A program made the translations under genes and the position numbers. The notes under the pieces are model-generated. The model searched no databases. It was not told where the DNA came from and saw nothing but the letters and a program-made list of their open reading frames with translations. From an uncultured Ruminococcus sp. (GTDB lineage Bacteria; Bacillota; Clostridia; Oscillospirales; Acutalibacteraceae): a stretch of 19,106 bases of DNA. The stretch spans positions 1-19,106 of the forward strand of contig CACXGH010000163.1 in NCBI GenBank assembly GCA_902767175.1. The letters run 5' to 3'. The number at the start of each line of letters is the position of its first letter. Within the stretch, counting starts at the first letter, position 1. This document shows positions 1-6,424 of the stretch, one piece after another.

Positions 1-87
1 CTCGGTCGGTGCTTCTGCCTTCGGCAGAGGTGTCCACCGGACACCCGCACCCTCTATAGGCGGCGGGGGACATCGACGCTTGTTATA
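1..87 (+). repeat. GC-rich cluster of three hairpins, resembling an IS200/IS605-type right end
   Basis: Three hairpins are packed into 67 bases: CTTCTGCC/GGCAGAGG (12-30), GGTGTCC/GGACACC with an ACC loop (29-45), and CCCGC/GCGGG (44-67). The last contains CTCTATAGG and is followed by GGGGGACATCGACGC. This third hairpin resembles the one at 19001-19022 read on the minus strand (CACCTCTATAGGTGGGGG), which looks like an IS200/IS605 right end. If the likeness is real, a tnpB-type gene would lie left of the window on the plus strand. The segment ends with CGACGCTTGTTATA, close to CGACGTTTGTTATA at 9298-9311, so it may instead be a dispersed intergenic repeat. It is much richer in G+C than the sequence after it. 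Confidence 0.4.
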
Positions 88-138
88 AATAATGTCTGCT
101 TTTTAAAATGGCGTTTGATTTTGTCTACGCATAATTGT

Positions 139-167
139 TTGCGCTATTTCTGTTTTTCCTCTAAAAT
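139..167 (+). promoter_or_regulatory. Possible sigma-A promoter of the lipoprotein gene
   Basis: TTGCGC (139-144) and TAAAAT (162-167) are separated by 17 bases and lie about 30 bases before the start codon of the lipoprotein gene. The -35 box is weak, so this is only a candidate. Confidence 0.3.
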
Positions 168-198
168 ATAAGCAAATATCATCACATGAGGAAAGGTT

Positions 199-735
199 AT
201 GAAAATGAAAACAGTTATCTCGGGTATTTTATCAGCCGCTGTCTCTATCTCCATGCTGACGGCCTGCAGCGCAAACAATAGGCAAAATGAGCAGACCGGC
301 GTAAACAATCAGTCAGAGCAAAGTCTGAAAAGTGAGCAGAATAGTAATGACAAAACAAGCAAGTCTGAAGATACAGGAATACATACTCTGTACATACGGA
401 ACGCTGACAAAAACTCAGAAATGACCGCATCTTTTTACAACAGCATGACCGGCAAGAGTGAAAATATTCAGATGGAGAAGATCGGAGATACGGATATATA
501 CAGGATCGTAATCCCTGTAGGAGCTAATAGAATTATTTTCAACACAGGAATTTCCAATGAGGAAATTGCAAACGGAGCAGAAGCATATCAGACATCCGAC
601 CTTGTATTTGACGAAAACATCAATGCAGGTCAGGTATATAAGATAGATATGACAAAAGCAGCAAAGCACGGCAGAGGTGTTGAAAAGACAAAATACACCT
701 ATCCTGCCGGCGAATGGTCAGATTATACTCCTTAA
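199..735 (+). CDS. Small secreted lipoprotein with a CBM26-like beta-sandwich module
   Basis: The 178-residue product begins with a lipoprotein signal peptide and the lipobox L20-T21-A22-C23, so it is probably lipidated at Cys23 and held on the outer face of the membrane. Residues 24-60 are a polar Asn/Gln/Ser linker. Residues about 63-150 form one module with the phrase DIYRIVIPVGANRIIFNTG near residues 97-115. That phrase resembles CBM25/26-type starch-binding modules, which commonly contain 'P.G...IIFNNG'. The aromatic residues that contact starch in that family are not obvious here, so binding is uncertain. AGGAAAGG lies just before the ATG. The gene stands alone and is followed by a terminator. 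The lipoprotein call is firm; the carbohydrate-binding role is inference. Confidence 0.8.
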   Translation: MKMKTVISGILSAAVSISMLTACSANNRQNEQTGVNNQSEQSLKSEQNSNDKTSKSEDTGIHTLYIRNADKNSEMTASFYNSMTGKSENIQMEKIGDTDIYRIVIPVGANRIIFNTGISNEEIANGAEAYQTSDLVFDENINAGQVYKIDMTKAAKHGRGVEKTKYTYPAGEWSDYTP

Positions 736-798
736 TTGAAGCAGCAAGCAAACCGATAATAATCGTAACATAACAAGAATTGATATTATTATAATGTG

Positions 799-836
799 AA
801 AGCCGTGCAGGTATAAAATTGCACGGCTTTGTCATT
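799..836 (+). terminator. Intrinsic terminator of the lipoprotein gene
   Basis: An 11-bp perfect stem, AAAGCCGTGCA (799-809) with TGCACGGCTTT (820-830), encloses a 10-base loop and ends in TTT. It lies 64 bases after the stop codon. Confidence 0.75.
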
Positions 837-839
837 TAA

Positions 840-884
840 AAATAATTCAGCCGTGTTCATGCAAAGATCGCATGGACACGGCTG
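840..884 (-). terminator. Intrinsic terminator of the minus-strand membrane-protein gene
   Basis: A 15-bp arm pair (848-862 with 870-884) has one G-T wobble and a 7-base loop. On the minus strand it is followed by AATTATTTTT, which suits termination of the gene at 975-1502. Its stem shares the core AGCCGTG with the neighbouring plus-strand terminator, so the two form a back-to-back pair between convergent genes. Confidence 0.6.
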
Positions 885-974
885 ATAATCAAAATATTGA
901 GCTTTGTCATAAATCCTGAGGGTATATGTTCTCTTTGAATCCAAGTTTATAATGCTGAATAATGCTTTGCACTA

Positions 975-1502
975 TTATGTAAATCCGCCCTGACAAACGT
1001 ATATCAACATATATATGCAGAGCGTTAATAAAATAAATAAATATATCAAAAGAAATATCTTTAGTATCCTTTTTTCATTTGTCGTGAAAGAAACATATTT
1101 TTTATTATTTAGTTTATCACCCATTACCTTCCATTCAACATCATAAAGCGATACAGGGAGATTTTGTTCTATCAGACTGATAACCTTCATTTTTGCTGCA
1201 TTCAGCGTTCCATATGCGTCAAGAGCATGAAGCCATGATATATCCAACACCGCACCGGATAGACACATAAAGAATATCACTATCAGCTTCGCCGGCATAT
1301 CAATTATTCCGATCACTATTCCGGTCAGTGCAACAATTGCGCTGTTGACCGAAATATAAAACGAATTTACACTTTGGCGCCTTGCCACAAGATCTTCTGA
1401 CGATTTTTGAAAAAGCTTATACTGTTCCATATAATCCTGACTATGTTCCATTTTTTCTTCATCGCTCATTTTTTCATATTCATCGGAAAAAATATTAAAC
1501 AA
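975..1502 (-). CDS. Three-segment membrane protein, RipA/8xMP-like family
   Basis: The product has an acidic, helical N-terminus and the segment YMEQYKLFQKSSEDLVARRQSVNSFY (about 24-49). Two closely spaced membrane segments follow (about 50-68 and 70-90), then a soluble part with LPVSLYDVEWKVMG (about 115-128), and a last membrane segment (about 146-169). This layout resembles proteins annotated as RipA-family octameric membrane proteins (8xMP), some of which turn up in conflict or defence contexts; the assignment comes from recall of the pattern. The longest reading starts at TTG (1500-1502), which lies inside the 3' arm of a perfect 14-bp hairpin that also contains an AAGGAG. The ATG at 1467-1469 (residue 12, MSDEEKMEH) avoids this and is an equally good start, giving 164 residues. 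No function is assigned. Confidence 0.7.
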   Translation of the reverse strand: MFNIFSDEYEKMSDEEKMEHSQDYMEQYKLFQKSSEDLVARRQSVNSFYISVNSAIVALTGIVIGIIDMPAKLIVIFFMCLSGAVLDISWLHALDAYGTLNAAKMKVISLIEQNLPVSLYDVEWKVMGDKLNNKKYVSFTTNEKRILKIFLLIYLFILLTLCIYMLIYVCQGGFT

Positions 1503-1529
1503 GGAGCAAAGCTCCTTGTTTAATTTTTG
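1494..1529. terminator. Perfect 14-bp hairpin with T-runs on both strands
   Basis: The arms 1494-1507 and 1511-1524 are perfectly complementary around an AAA loop. On the plus strand the stem leads into TTTTT; on the minus strand it leads into ATTTTTT. It therefore reads as a bidirectional intrinsic terminator, although on the minus strand it stands in front of the gene rather than after it. It would thus act as a leader attenuator for the membrane protein or shield its first ribosome site. Confidence 0.6.
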
Positions 1530-1565
1530 GTTTTCTTACTTTACGTTATATCTGATATTTTATTG

Positions 1566-1590
1566 TTAAATCATAATAAACCTCCTCTTT
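1566..1590 (-). promoter_or_regulatory. Strong ribosome site followed by a two-codon ORF (ATG ATT TAA)
   Basis: On the minus strand GAGGAGG is followed, after six bases, by ATG ATT TAA (1574 down to 1566). This is a near-ideal ribosome site in front of a Met-Ile-stop reading frame. It lies about 40 bases upstream of the leader hairpin of the membrane-protein gene. It may be a regulatory upstream ORF or the relic start of a lost gene. Confidence 0.45.
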
Positions 1591-1611
1591 TATGTTATAT
1601 ACTATAACATA
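1591..1611. promoter_or_regulatory. Inverted repeat TATGTTATA-TAC-TATAACATA, candidate operator
   Basis: Two perfect 9-bp arms are separated by three bases. The site lies between the divergent membrane-protein gene (-) and the broken RHH gene (+), where an autoregulatory operator would be expected. A second short repeat, TCATAA-AAA-TTATGA, lies at 1632-1646. Confidence 0.45.
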
Positions 1612-1656
1612 TATTTATCACCTTGGTTAAGTCATAAAAATTATGATGTGATTAGT

Positions 1657-1842
1657 TTGGGTGAAGAATTGATTATAAAAAAGAAGCTGAAAGGTGAAGA
1701 TGGATTTAAAACATTTTCAATAAGAATCAAAGAAGAGACTGTATTAAGGTCAGATTAGCTTTCACAAGAAACTAATCGTTCAGGAAACGAAATCATCAAC
1801 ATTCTTTTAGATTTTGCGATCGACCATTGCTCTGTCAAATAG
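1657..1842 (+). pseudogene. Ribbon-helix-helix DNA-binding protein gene broken by an amber codon
   Basis: Reading from TTG at 1657 or 1669 gives IIKKKLKGEDGFKTFSIRI, then KEETVLRSD, a TAG stop at 1756-1758, and in the same frame LSQETNRSGNEIINILLDFA to a second stop at 1840-1842. The two halves match the usual RHH plan: a KTFSIRI beta strand, a first helix, and a SGNEIINILLDFAI second helix. A single G-to-T change (GAG to TAG) would explain the break. RHH proteins of this type are small repressors or antitoxins and often travel with mobile elements. No partner toxin is seen. The flanking inverted repeats may have been its operator. The family call is from the strand and helix pattern. Confidence 0.65.
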
Positions 1843-1860
1843 ACTATTATGGCTTTGACT

Positions 1861-1889
1861 GTATATTCCCCTTAAAAATACAAATACTA
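1861..1889 (+). promoter_or_regulatory. Candidate sigma-G-type promoter of spoVT
   Basis: GTATA (1861-1865) and AATACTA (1883-1889) are separated by 17 bases. They fit the forespore sigma-G pattern (GHATR, 17-18 bases, CATWMTA) except for the first -10 base. spoVT is a sigma-G gene in Bacillus, which supports the guess. Confidence 0.35.
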
Positions 1890-1923
1890 ATACCGAAATC
1901 TTGTATCAAAGGAGAATTACACC

Positions 1924-2466
1924 ATGAAAGCAACAGGTATTGTCAGAAGAATTGACGATCTCGGACGAGTAGTCATTCCCAAGGAAATAAGGCGCACTCT
2001 AAGGATAAGAGAGGGCGACCCTCTTGAAATATTCACCGATGCAAACGGTGAAGTGATATTCAAGAAATACTCACCTATCGGTGAGCTTTCCAACTTTGCA
2101 GAACAGTATGCAGAGGTACTCAGCAGGATAGCAAAGCAGCCTGTTCTGATAAGCGACAGCGACCATATTATAGCAGCCTCCGGCATTCCTAAAAAAGAGG
2201 TACTTGAGAGAAGAGTATCTCCGCTGCTTGAGGAATATATGGAAAAAAGACGTTCGTTTTTTGCTACAAGCAGCGGAGAAGGTGTGCTTTTTCCCGTTGA
2301 GGGACTTGAACGCAGCGCTGCTGTAATGTATCCTATAATTTCATCGGGCGATGTAACAGGCTCCGTAATACTTCTTTACGGAGACAGAAACACTCCGCCT
2401 ACAGAGATAGAAAACAAGCTTATTCAGGCAGCGTCGGCATTTTTAGCAAAACAAACAGAATCATAA
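1924..2466 (+). CDS. spoVT: Stage V sporulation protein T (AbrB-type transcription regulator)
   Basis: The product has 180 residues, the usual SpoVT length. Residues 1-50 (MKATGIVRRIDDLGRVVIPKEIRRTLRI, then EGDPLEIF) are a swapped-hairpin AbrB DNA-binding domain. Residues about 55-178 form the GAF-like C-terminal domain, ending LIQAASAFLAKQ. SpoVT adjusts forespore gene expression late in sporulation as a tetramer that binds promoter DNA. The ATG follows AAAGGAG at the proper spacing, and the family start MKATGIVRRIDDLGRVVIPKEIRR confirms it. The gene stands alone between the broken RHH gene and a membrane protein. It is the main evidence that this organism forms spores. Confidence 0.95.
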   Translation: MKATGIVRRIDDLGRVVIPKEIRRTLRIREGDPLEIFTDANGEVIFKKYSPIGELSNFAEQYAEVLSRIAKQPVLISDSDHIIAASGIPKKEVLERRVSPLLEEYMEKRRSFFATSSGEGVLFPVEGLERSAAVMYPIISSGDVTGSVILLYGDRNTPPTEIENKLIQAASAFLAKQTES

Positions 2467-2577
2467 TTATGTATGCATTACTTCCCCGTTCGGCTTATCT
2501 GTAAGAAAGCTTTTATGAGCATAATACCGCATACTGCAATTGCTTTTTCCTCAATACAGCAATTATTGATGATGTAC

Positions 2578-2606
2578 TTGAGAATGCTGAGAATTTATGC
2601 TAAAAT
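2578..2606 (+). promoter_or_regulatory. Sigma-A promoter, TTGAGA-17-TAAAAT with extended -10
   Basis: TTGAGA (2578-2583) and TAAAAT (2601-2606) are separated by 17 bases, with TGC directly before the -10 box (extended -10). It stands 24 bases before the start codon of the DUF1275 gene. Confidence 0.65.
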
Positions 2607-2630
2607 AAGCTGAAACGGGGGGATACAGTA

Positions 2631-3320
2631 ATGAAAAAATACAAGCTGCAGCGTCCTATGTCCGAAACACTTCATGTCGGCGCACTGCTGACAATAGTAG
2701 GCGGATATTTTGACGCTTATACATATATTACAAGAGGCGGAGTTTTCGCAAATGCACAGACAGGCAATATAGTTCTGTTGGGTCTAAGCCTTGCTGAAGG
2801 AAATTTTCTTAAAGCATTATCGTACTTTATTCCGATATTGGCATTTGTTCTCGGAGTTTTTACGGCGGAATTCATACATAAGCGCAGCAAAAAGCTGCCG
2901 CTCCATTGGCAGCAGCTCGTAATCGCTCTTGAAATAATAACTGTTATCGTTGTAGCCTTTATGCCGACTTCACCCGTAGGAATGTATTCCTCTAATATGT
3001 TTGCAAATGTAATAATATCATTTGTGTGTTCCCTGCAGGTACAGGCATTCCGTAAGATACACGGCATAACCTGTGCTACAACAATGTGTACGGGAAATCT
3101 GAGAAGCGGAACAGACCTTTTAGTAAAATATCAGACAGAGAAGAACAAGCAGTACCTTAAAGACGGCTTAAAATACTATGCTATCAATCTCTTTTTCGTT
3201 CTCGGCGCTATAATAAGCGTGTTTATTACAAAGCAGTTCGGCGGAATATCTGTCATTTTTTGCCTTTTTCCCCTTATTCTCGTATTTGCTCTTATGTTTT
3301 TCAGGCATTCCAAACAATAA
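2631..3320 (+). CDS. DUF1275 / YoaK-family multi-span membrane protein
   Basis: The 229-residue protein has about six hydrophobic segments (near residues 17-35, 60-82, 94-113, 118-138, 180-200, 205-223). The signature stretch GGYFDAYTYITRGGVFANAQTGN near residues 24-46 is typical of the DUF1275 family (YoaK in Bacillus). A second family mark is QVQAFRKIHG followed by TCTGNLR near residues 137-155. Family members lie in the cytoplasmic membrane and have no established reaction; a transport role is a common guess. GGGGGGAT precedes the ATG. The gene is monocistronic, with its own promoter and terminator. Confidence 0.9.
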   Translation: MKKYKLQRPMSETLHVGALLTIVGGYFDAYTYITRGGVFANAQTGNIVLLGLSLAEGNFLKALSYFIPILAFVLGVFTAEFIHKRSKKLPLHWQQLVIALEIITVIVVAFMPTSPVGMYSSNMFANVIISFVCSLQVQAFRKIHGITCATTMCTGNLRSGTDLLVKYQTEKNKQYLKDGLKYYAINLFFVLGAIISVFITKQFGGISVIFCLFPLILVFALMFFRHSKQ

Positions 3321-3324
3321 AATC

Positions 3325-3365
3325 AAGCAGACAGGGCTTTCCATCAGGCCTTGTCTGCTTTTTTA
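3325..3365. terminator. Intrinsic terminator, 13-bp-class stem with T-run
   Basis: AAGCAGACAGGGC (from 3325) pairs with GGCCTTGTCTGCTT (to 3360) and runs into TTTTTT. It ends the DUF1275 gene. On the minus strand the same stem is followed by GATTTTATTG, so it may also stop the convergent SseB-like gene. Confidence 0.8.
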
Positions 3366-3431
3366 AATAAAATAGTATAAAAATGTCCGGAAAAATACAT
3401 TTGTTGAAGCTCAGCTGACAGGTTTGTTATA

Positions 3432-4586
3432 TCATGACATTTTCATTCGCTGAAGGAAAGGAACAACACCGTCTGCTGCAGCCCTGCCGAAATCACTGTT
3501 ATAGCTTACAAGATCAACAGCTCTTCCTCCTGAAAGCGGACCTACCTGCTGTGCAATGCTCTGAAATACAGCCGGATTTGTACCGCTGAAATCTATTATT
3601 ACAAGATACCTCAGTTCATCGCCCCTTCTCATACCCCTGAGATATGCATTATGGATACCGTCAGTTCTGCCCAGCAGCTCCATGAGCTTTTTCATCATAG
3701 CCTCAGGTACATTTTCGGGATTGAAAAAACCTATTTTTTCCGTATTCTTATTTGCCGCCCCACTGAACATCTTTTTTATTTCGGCAACCGTAGTTTTATC
3801 CAAAACCATATTAAATCCAAGAGGGTTTATAGAGATCAATTCTCCATAGTTGCAGAATACCTCAATATCGTTGAATGTAACGACATTACCCGTACATATT
3901 CTGTCCCTGTCAGCCTTGCCAAGCTCTACCCAATCGGTAAATACAGGGATATAGCACCCGCCGTCTGCCTTTTTGAGTACGGCTATATCAAATGACGCAC
4001 CGCCTGCATTAAGCTGTCTTAACTCCATGCCCTTGGGAGCCTCCTTATCAAAAACGATAGGAAGAAGGTACTTAGCCTCATAAAGCTCCCTCATAAAGCT
4101 GAGCTGAGTTTTCTGATTCATCTCATCTGTTCCTATCGTCTGATAATACGAATTAGCGGCTTTCATCAGCTCAGGATTCAGCAACGGACGGTCATCTTCA
4201 GGAATAGAGGAAAAATCCGGCCTGCTTATTATATCAACAAGCTTTATTACAACAAAGGTCTGGCCGTTATCAAGAATAATCTGTTCGATACCGTTTCTGT
4301 AAAGGTCACTGAACATTGCAACTCTTTCAGAAGCTGCACATTCAAGCGGAGCTATCTTTATCTTTTTGGTTTCAAGATATTCTTTGAAAGCATCGCAGAA
4401 TGAAAGCTCTGAAAACAGAAACGCAGTAGGTATTCCGTCGTGATATTCAAGATAATGATTTTTGGTAACAGGGGAGTAGGCTCCCCAAAGCCTTTCCCCC
4501 TTTTGCATTTCTCCGATAATAGACAGCATAATATTATTGTCTCTTGTATTTGCATACTGCCCGATAAGTTCCTGTATCTTATTCAT
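3432..4586 (-). CDS. SseB-family protein with tandem SseB domains
   Basis: The start is the ATG at 4584-4586 (MNKIQELIGQYA), which follows GGAGGTCGTC; this gives 384 residues. An open frame runs 25 codons further upstream, but through the promoter. Residues about 25-140 look like a divergent SseB domain. Residues about 172-275 (YLLPIVFDKEAP, AVLKKADGGCYIPVFTDWVELG, FNDIEVFCNYGELISINPLG) are a clearer SseB N-terminal domain. Residues about 286-384 (GFFNPENVPEAMMKKLMELL to RAAADGVVPFLQRM) match the SseB C-terminal domain. SseB was named for enhanced serine sensitivity in Escherichia coli and its biochemistry is unsettled. No signal peptide or membrane segment is seen, so it is probably cytoplasmic. 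The gene is alone and faces away from gltX. Confidence 0.8.
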   Translation of the reverse strand: MNKIQELIGQYANTRDNNIMLSIIGEMQKGERLWGAYSPVTKNHYLEYHDGIPTAFLFSELSFCDAFKEYLETKKIKIAPLECAASERVAMFSDLYRNGIEQIILDNGQTFVVIKLVDIISRPDFSSIPEDDRPLLNPELMKAANSYYQTIGTDEMNQKTQLSFMRELYEAKYLLPIVFDKEAPKGMELRQLNAGGASFDIAVLKKADGGCYIPVFTDWVELGKADRDRICTGNVVTFNDIEVFCNYGELISINPLGFNMVLDKTTVAEIKKMFSGAANKNTEKIGFFNPENVPEAMMKKLMELLGRTDGIHNAYLRGMRRGDELRYLVIIDFSGTNPAVFQSIAQQVGPLSGGRAVDLVSYNSDFGRAAADGVVPFLQRMKMS

Positions 4587-4606
4587 GACGACCTCCGAAA
4601 ATTGTT

Positions 4607-4636
4607 GAGAATTATTAATAATATTATATAATTCTC
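4607..4636. promoter_or_regulatory. Inverted repeat GAGAATTAT...ATAATTCTC over the -10 box, candidate operator
   Basis: Perfect 9-bp arms lie at 4607-4615 and 4628-4636 with 12 bases between them. The repeat covers the -10 box and transcription start of the SseB-like gene, the position of a repressor site. Confidence 0.45.
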
Positions 4637-4651
4637 TAAATCGCTTGTCAA
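4623..4651 (-). promoter_or_regulatory. Full-consensus sigma-A promoter of the SseB-like gene
   Basis: On the minus strand TTGACA (4651-4646) and TATAAT (4628-4623) are separated by exactly 17 bases, a perfect match to the sigma-A consensus. It lies 37 bases before the chosen start codon. Confidence 0.85.
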
Positions 4652-4860
4652 CCATATACATTACGGCGGAGCGGAGTGACTTGTAGGTTTACAATAGTGT
4701 TTTTGGCATAGTCAATAAACTATTGCAAATCATTTTTCGCACTGTAAATCGTGCGGTGCGCTTATGGACTGTTTAGTCTGAATATACGAAATACATTATT
4801 GAATTTCATAAACCTTACGGCGGTGTTTACCCCACAGGATTTCCATGGCTTTTTTAATTT
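4652..4860. other. Non-coding stretch between divergent genes with a hairpin and a short direct repeat
   Basis: No coding region is seen. An 11-bp inverted repeat with one mismatch lies at 4688-4698 and 4719-4729. The 9-mer TTACGGCGG occurs at 4661-4669 and again at 4815-4823, bracketing about 150 bases. This might mark a small inserted element, but no terminal inverted repeat is evident. Confidence 0.35.
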
Positions 4861-4865
4861 TCCTG

Positions 4866-4893
4866 TTGAATATCACACAGAATTTGGTATAAT
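4866..4893 (+). promoter_or_regulatory. Sigma-A promoter of gltX-glnS
   Basis: TTGAAT (4866-4871) and TATAAT (4888-4893) are separated by 16 bases, with TGG before the -10 box (extended -10). The leader to the gltX ATG is only about 37 bases, which leaves no room for a T-box riboswitch. Confidence 0.7.
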
Positions 4894-4936
4894 AAGAGAA
4901 GTAGTTTTTATTAGCATAGGAAAAGGATGATATAAT

Positions 4937-6394
4937 ATGTCAAAAACAGTAAGAACCAGATTTGCACCAAGTCCGACAGGCTTCATGCACGTCGGCAATC
5001 TTCGCACGGCACTTTACGAGTACCTTATTGCAAAGTCTCTCGGCGGCACATTTGTGCTTAGAATTGAGGACACCGACCAGGAACGAAAGGTCGAAGGTGC
5101 AGTAGATATAATTTATAATACACTTCGCAGAGCAGGACTTATTCATGATGAAGGTCCCGATATCGGCGGAAATTACGGTCCGTATGTACAGAGTGAGCGT
5201 AAGGATATGTATCTTCCCTACGCACAGGAGCTTATTAAAAAAGACAAGGCTTATTACTGCTTCTGCACAAAGGAAAGACTTGATATGCTCCGTGAAAATT
5301 CTGATGAGCCGGGAGCAGGCTACGACCGTCACTGCCGTGACCTGCCTGCTGAGACAGTTGAAGAGAACCTCAGAAACGGTGTTCCCTATGTTATCAGACA
5401 GAAAATGCCGCTTGAAGGCTCAACCACCTTTGAGGACGCCGTATACGGAACTATAACAGTAGAAAACAGCGAGCTGCAGGATCAGATACTCATTAAGGCG
5501 GACGGCTTCCCTACATATAATTTCGCAAATGTTATAGACGACCACACTATGAATATCACCCATGTTGTAAGAGGCAGCGAGTATCTTTCCTCTACTCCTA
5601 AGTATAACTTGCTGTATGAGGCCTTCGGCTGGGATATTCCCGTTTATGTACATCTCCCGCTTATCATGGGCAAAAACGATGACGGTACTATCTCAAAGCT
5701 TGCCAAACGTCATGGCGCTACAAGCTTTGATGATCTTGTAAATAACGGTTTCCTTCCCGAAGCTATTATTAATTATATTGCACTGCTTGGCTGGGCGCCA
5801 AAGGATAACAGAGAAATGTTCACACTCTCTGAACTTACAGAATGCTTCTCTATTGACGGCATAAGCAAATCGCCTTCCGTATTTGACTACGATAAGCTTG
5901 AATGGTTCAACGGAGAATATATAAAGACCATGACTGTAGAGAAATTTGCAGAGGTATGTGAGCCTTATTTCAAAAAGGCTCTCGGAGATAAGCAGCTTGA
6001 CAGTATCAAGCTTGCGTCTATACTCCAGCAGAGAACAACAAAGCTTACAGACATTCCCGAGAAAATAGCCTTCTTTGCTGAGCAGCCAGACTATGACAAG
6101 GAGCTTTTCGTCAATAAAAAGAGTAAAACGACCCTTGAAAATGTTCCTTCTCTTCTCAAGGCAGGCATAGATGCTCTTGAGGCACTTTCTTCATGGGATC
6201 ATGATTCTATTCATGATTGTCTTATCGGACTTGCAGAAACACTCGGAGTAAAGAACGGCACAGCAATGTGGCCGGTAAGAATAGCAGCATCAGGAATGAC
6301 TGTCACACCCGGCGGCGCTGTAGAAATACTTGATATTCTTGGCAGGGAAGAAGCTCTGAAAAGACTTCATAAAGGGCTTGAGAAGCTCTCTTAA
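4937..6394 (+). CDS. gltX: Glutamate--tRNA ligase
   Basis: The 485-residue product is a class I aminoacyl-tRNA synthetase of normal GluRS length. It charges tRNA-Glu with glutamate using ATP in the cytoplasm. The HIGH-type motif is HVGN at residues 18-21 within FAPSPTGFMHVGNLRTALYEYL. The KMSKS-type motif is ISKLAKRHGA near residue 255. A Cys-x-Cys pair (YCFCTKERL) with a later Tyr and Cys (YDRHC) resembles the zinc-binding region of bacterial GluRS. The C-terminal 170 residues form the helical anticodon-binding part. AGGAAAAGGATG lies before the ATG. The gene leads an operon with glnS, 30 bases apart, so this GluRS is probably of the discriminating type; that is inference. Confidence 0.96.
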   Translation: MSKTVRTRFAPSPTGFMHVGNLRTALYEYLIAKSLGGTFVLRIEDTDQERKVEGAVDIIYNTLRRAGLIHDEGPDIGGNYGPYVQSERKDMYLPYAQELIKKDKAYYCFCTKERLDMLRENSDEPGAGYDRHCRDLPAETVEENLRNGVPYVIRQKMPLEGSTTFEDAVYGTITVENSELQDQILIKADGFPTYNFANVIDDHTMNITHVVRGSEYLSSTPKYNLLYEAFGWDIPVYVHLPLIMGKNDDGTISKLAKRHGATSFDDLVNNGFLPEAIINYIALLGWAPKDNREMFTLSELTECFSIDGISKSPSVFDYDKLEWFNGEYIKTMTVEKFAEVCEPYFKKALGDKQLDSIKLASILQQRTTKLTDIPEKIAFFAEQPDYDKELFVNKKSKTTLENVPSLLKAGIDALEALSSWDHDSIHDCLIGLAETLGVKNGTAMWPVRIAASGMTVTPGGAVEILDILGREEALKRLHKGLEKLS

Positions 6395-6424
6395 CCGCCG
6401 TTTTGCAGGAAAGGAGAAATTATA

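Noticed and set aside
2540..2575. Terminator after spoVT from AATTGCT/AGCAATT
   Set aside because: The stem is 7 bp with a 13-base loop and no T-run, too weak to call.
4587..4661. Longer start for the SseB-like protein
   Set aside because: The extension would run through the consensus promoter; GGAGG precedes the internal ATG at 4586.
4900..4936. T-box riboswitch before gltX
   Set aside because: The leader is only about 37 bases and contains no specifier stem or T-box sequence.
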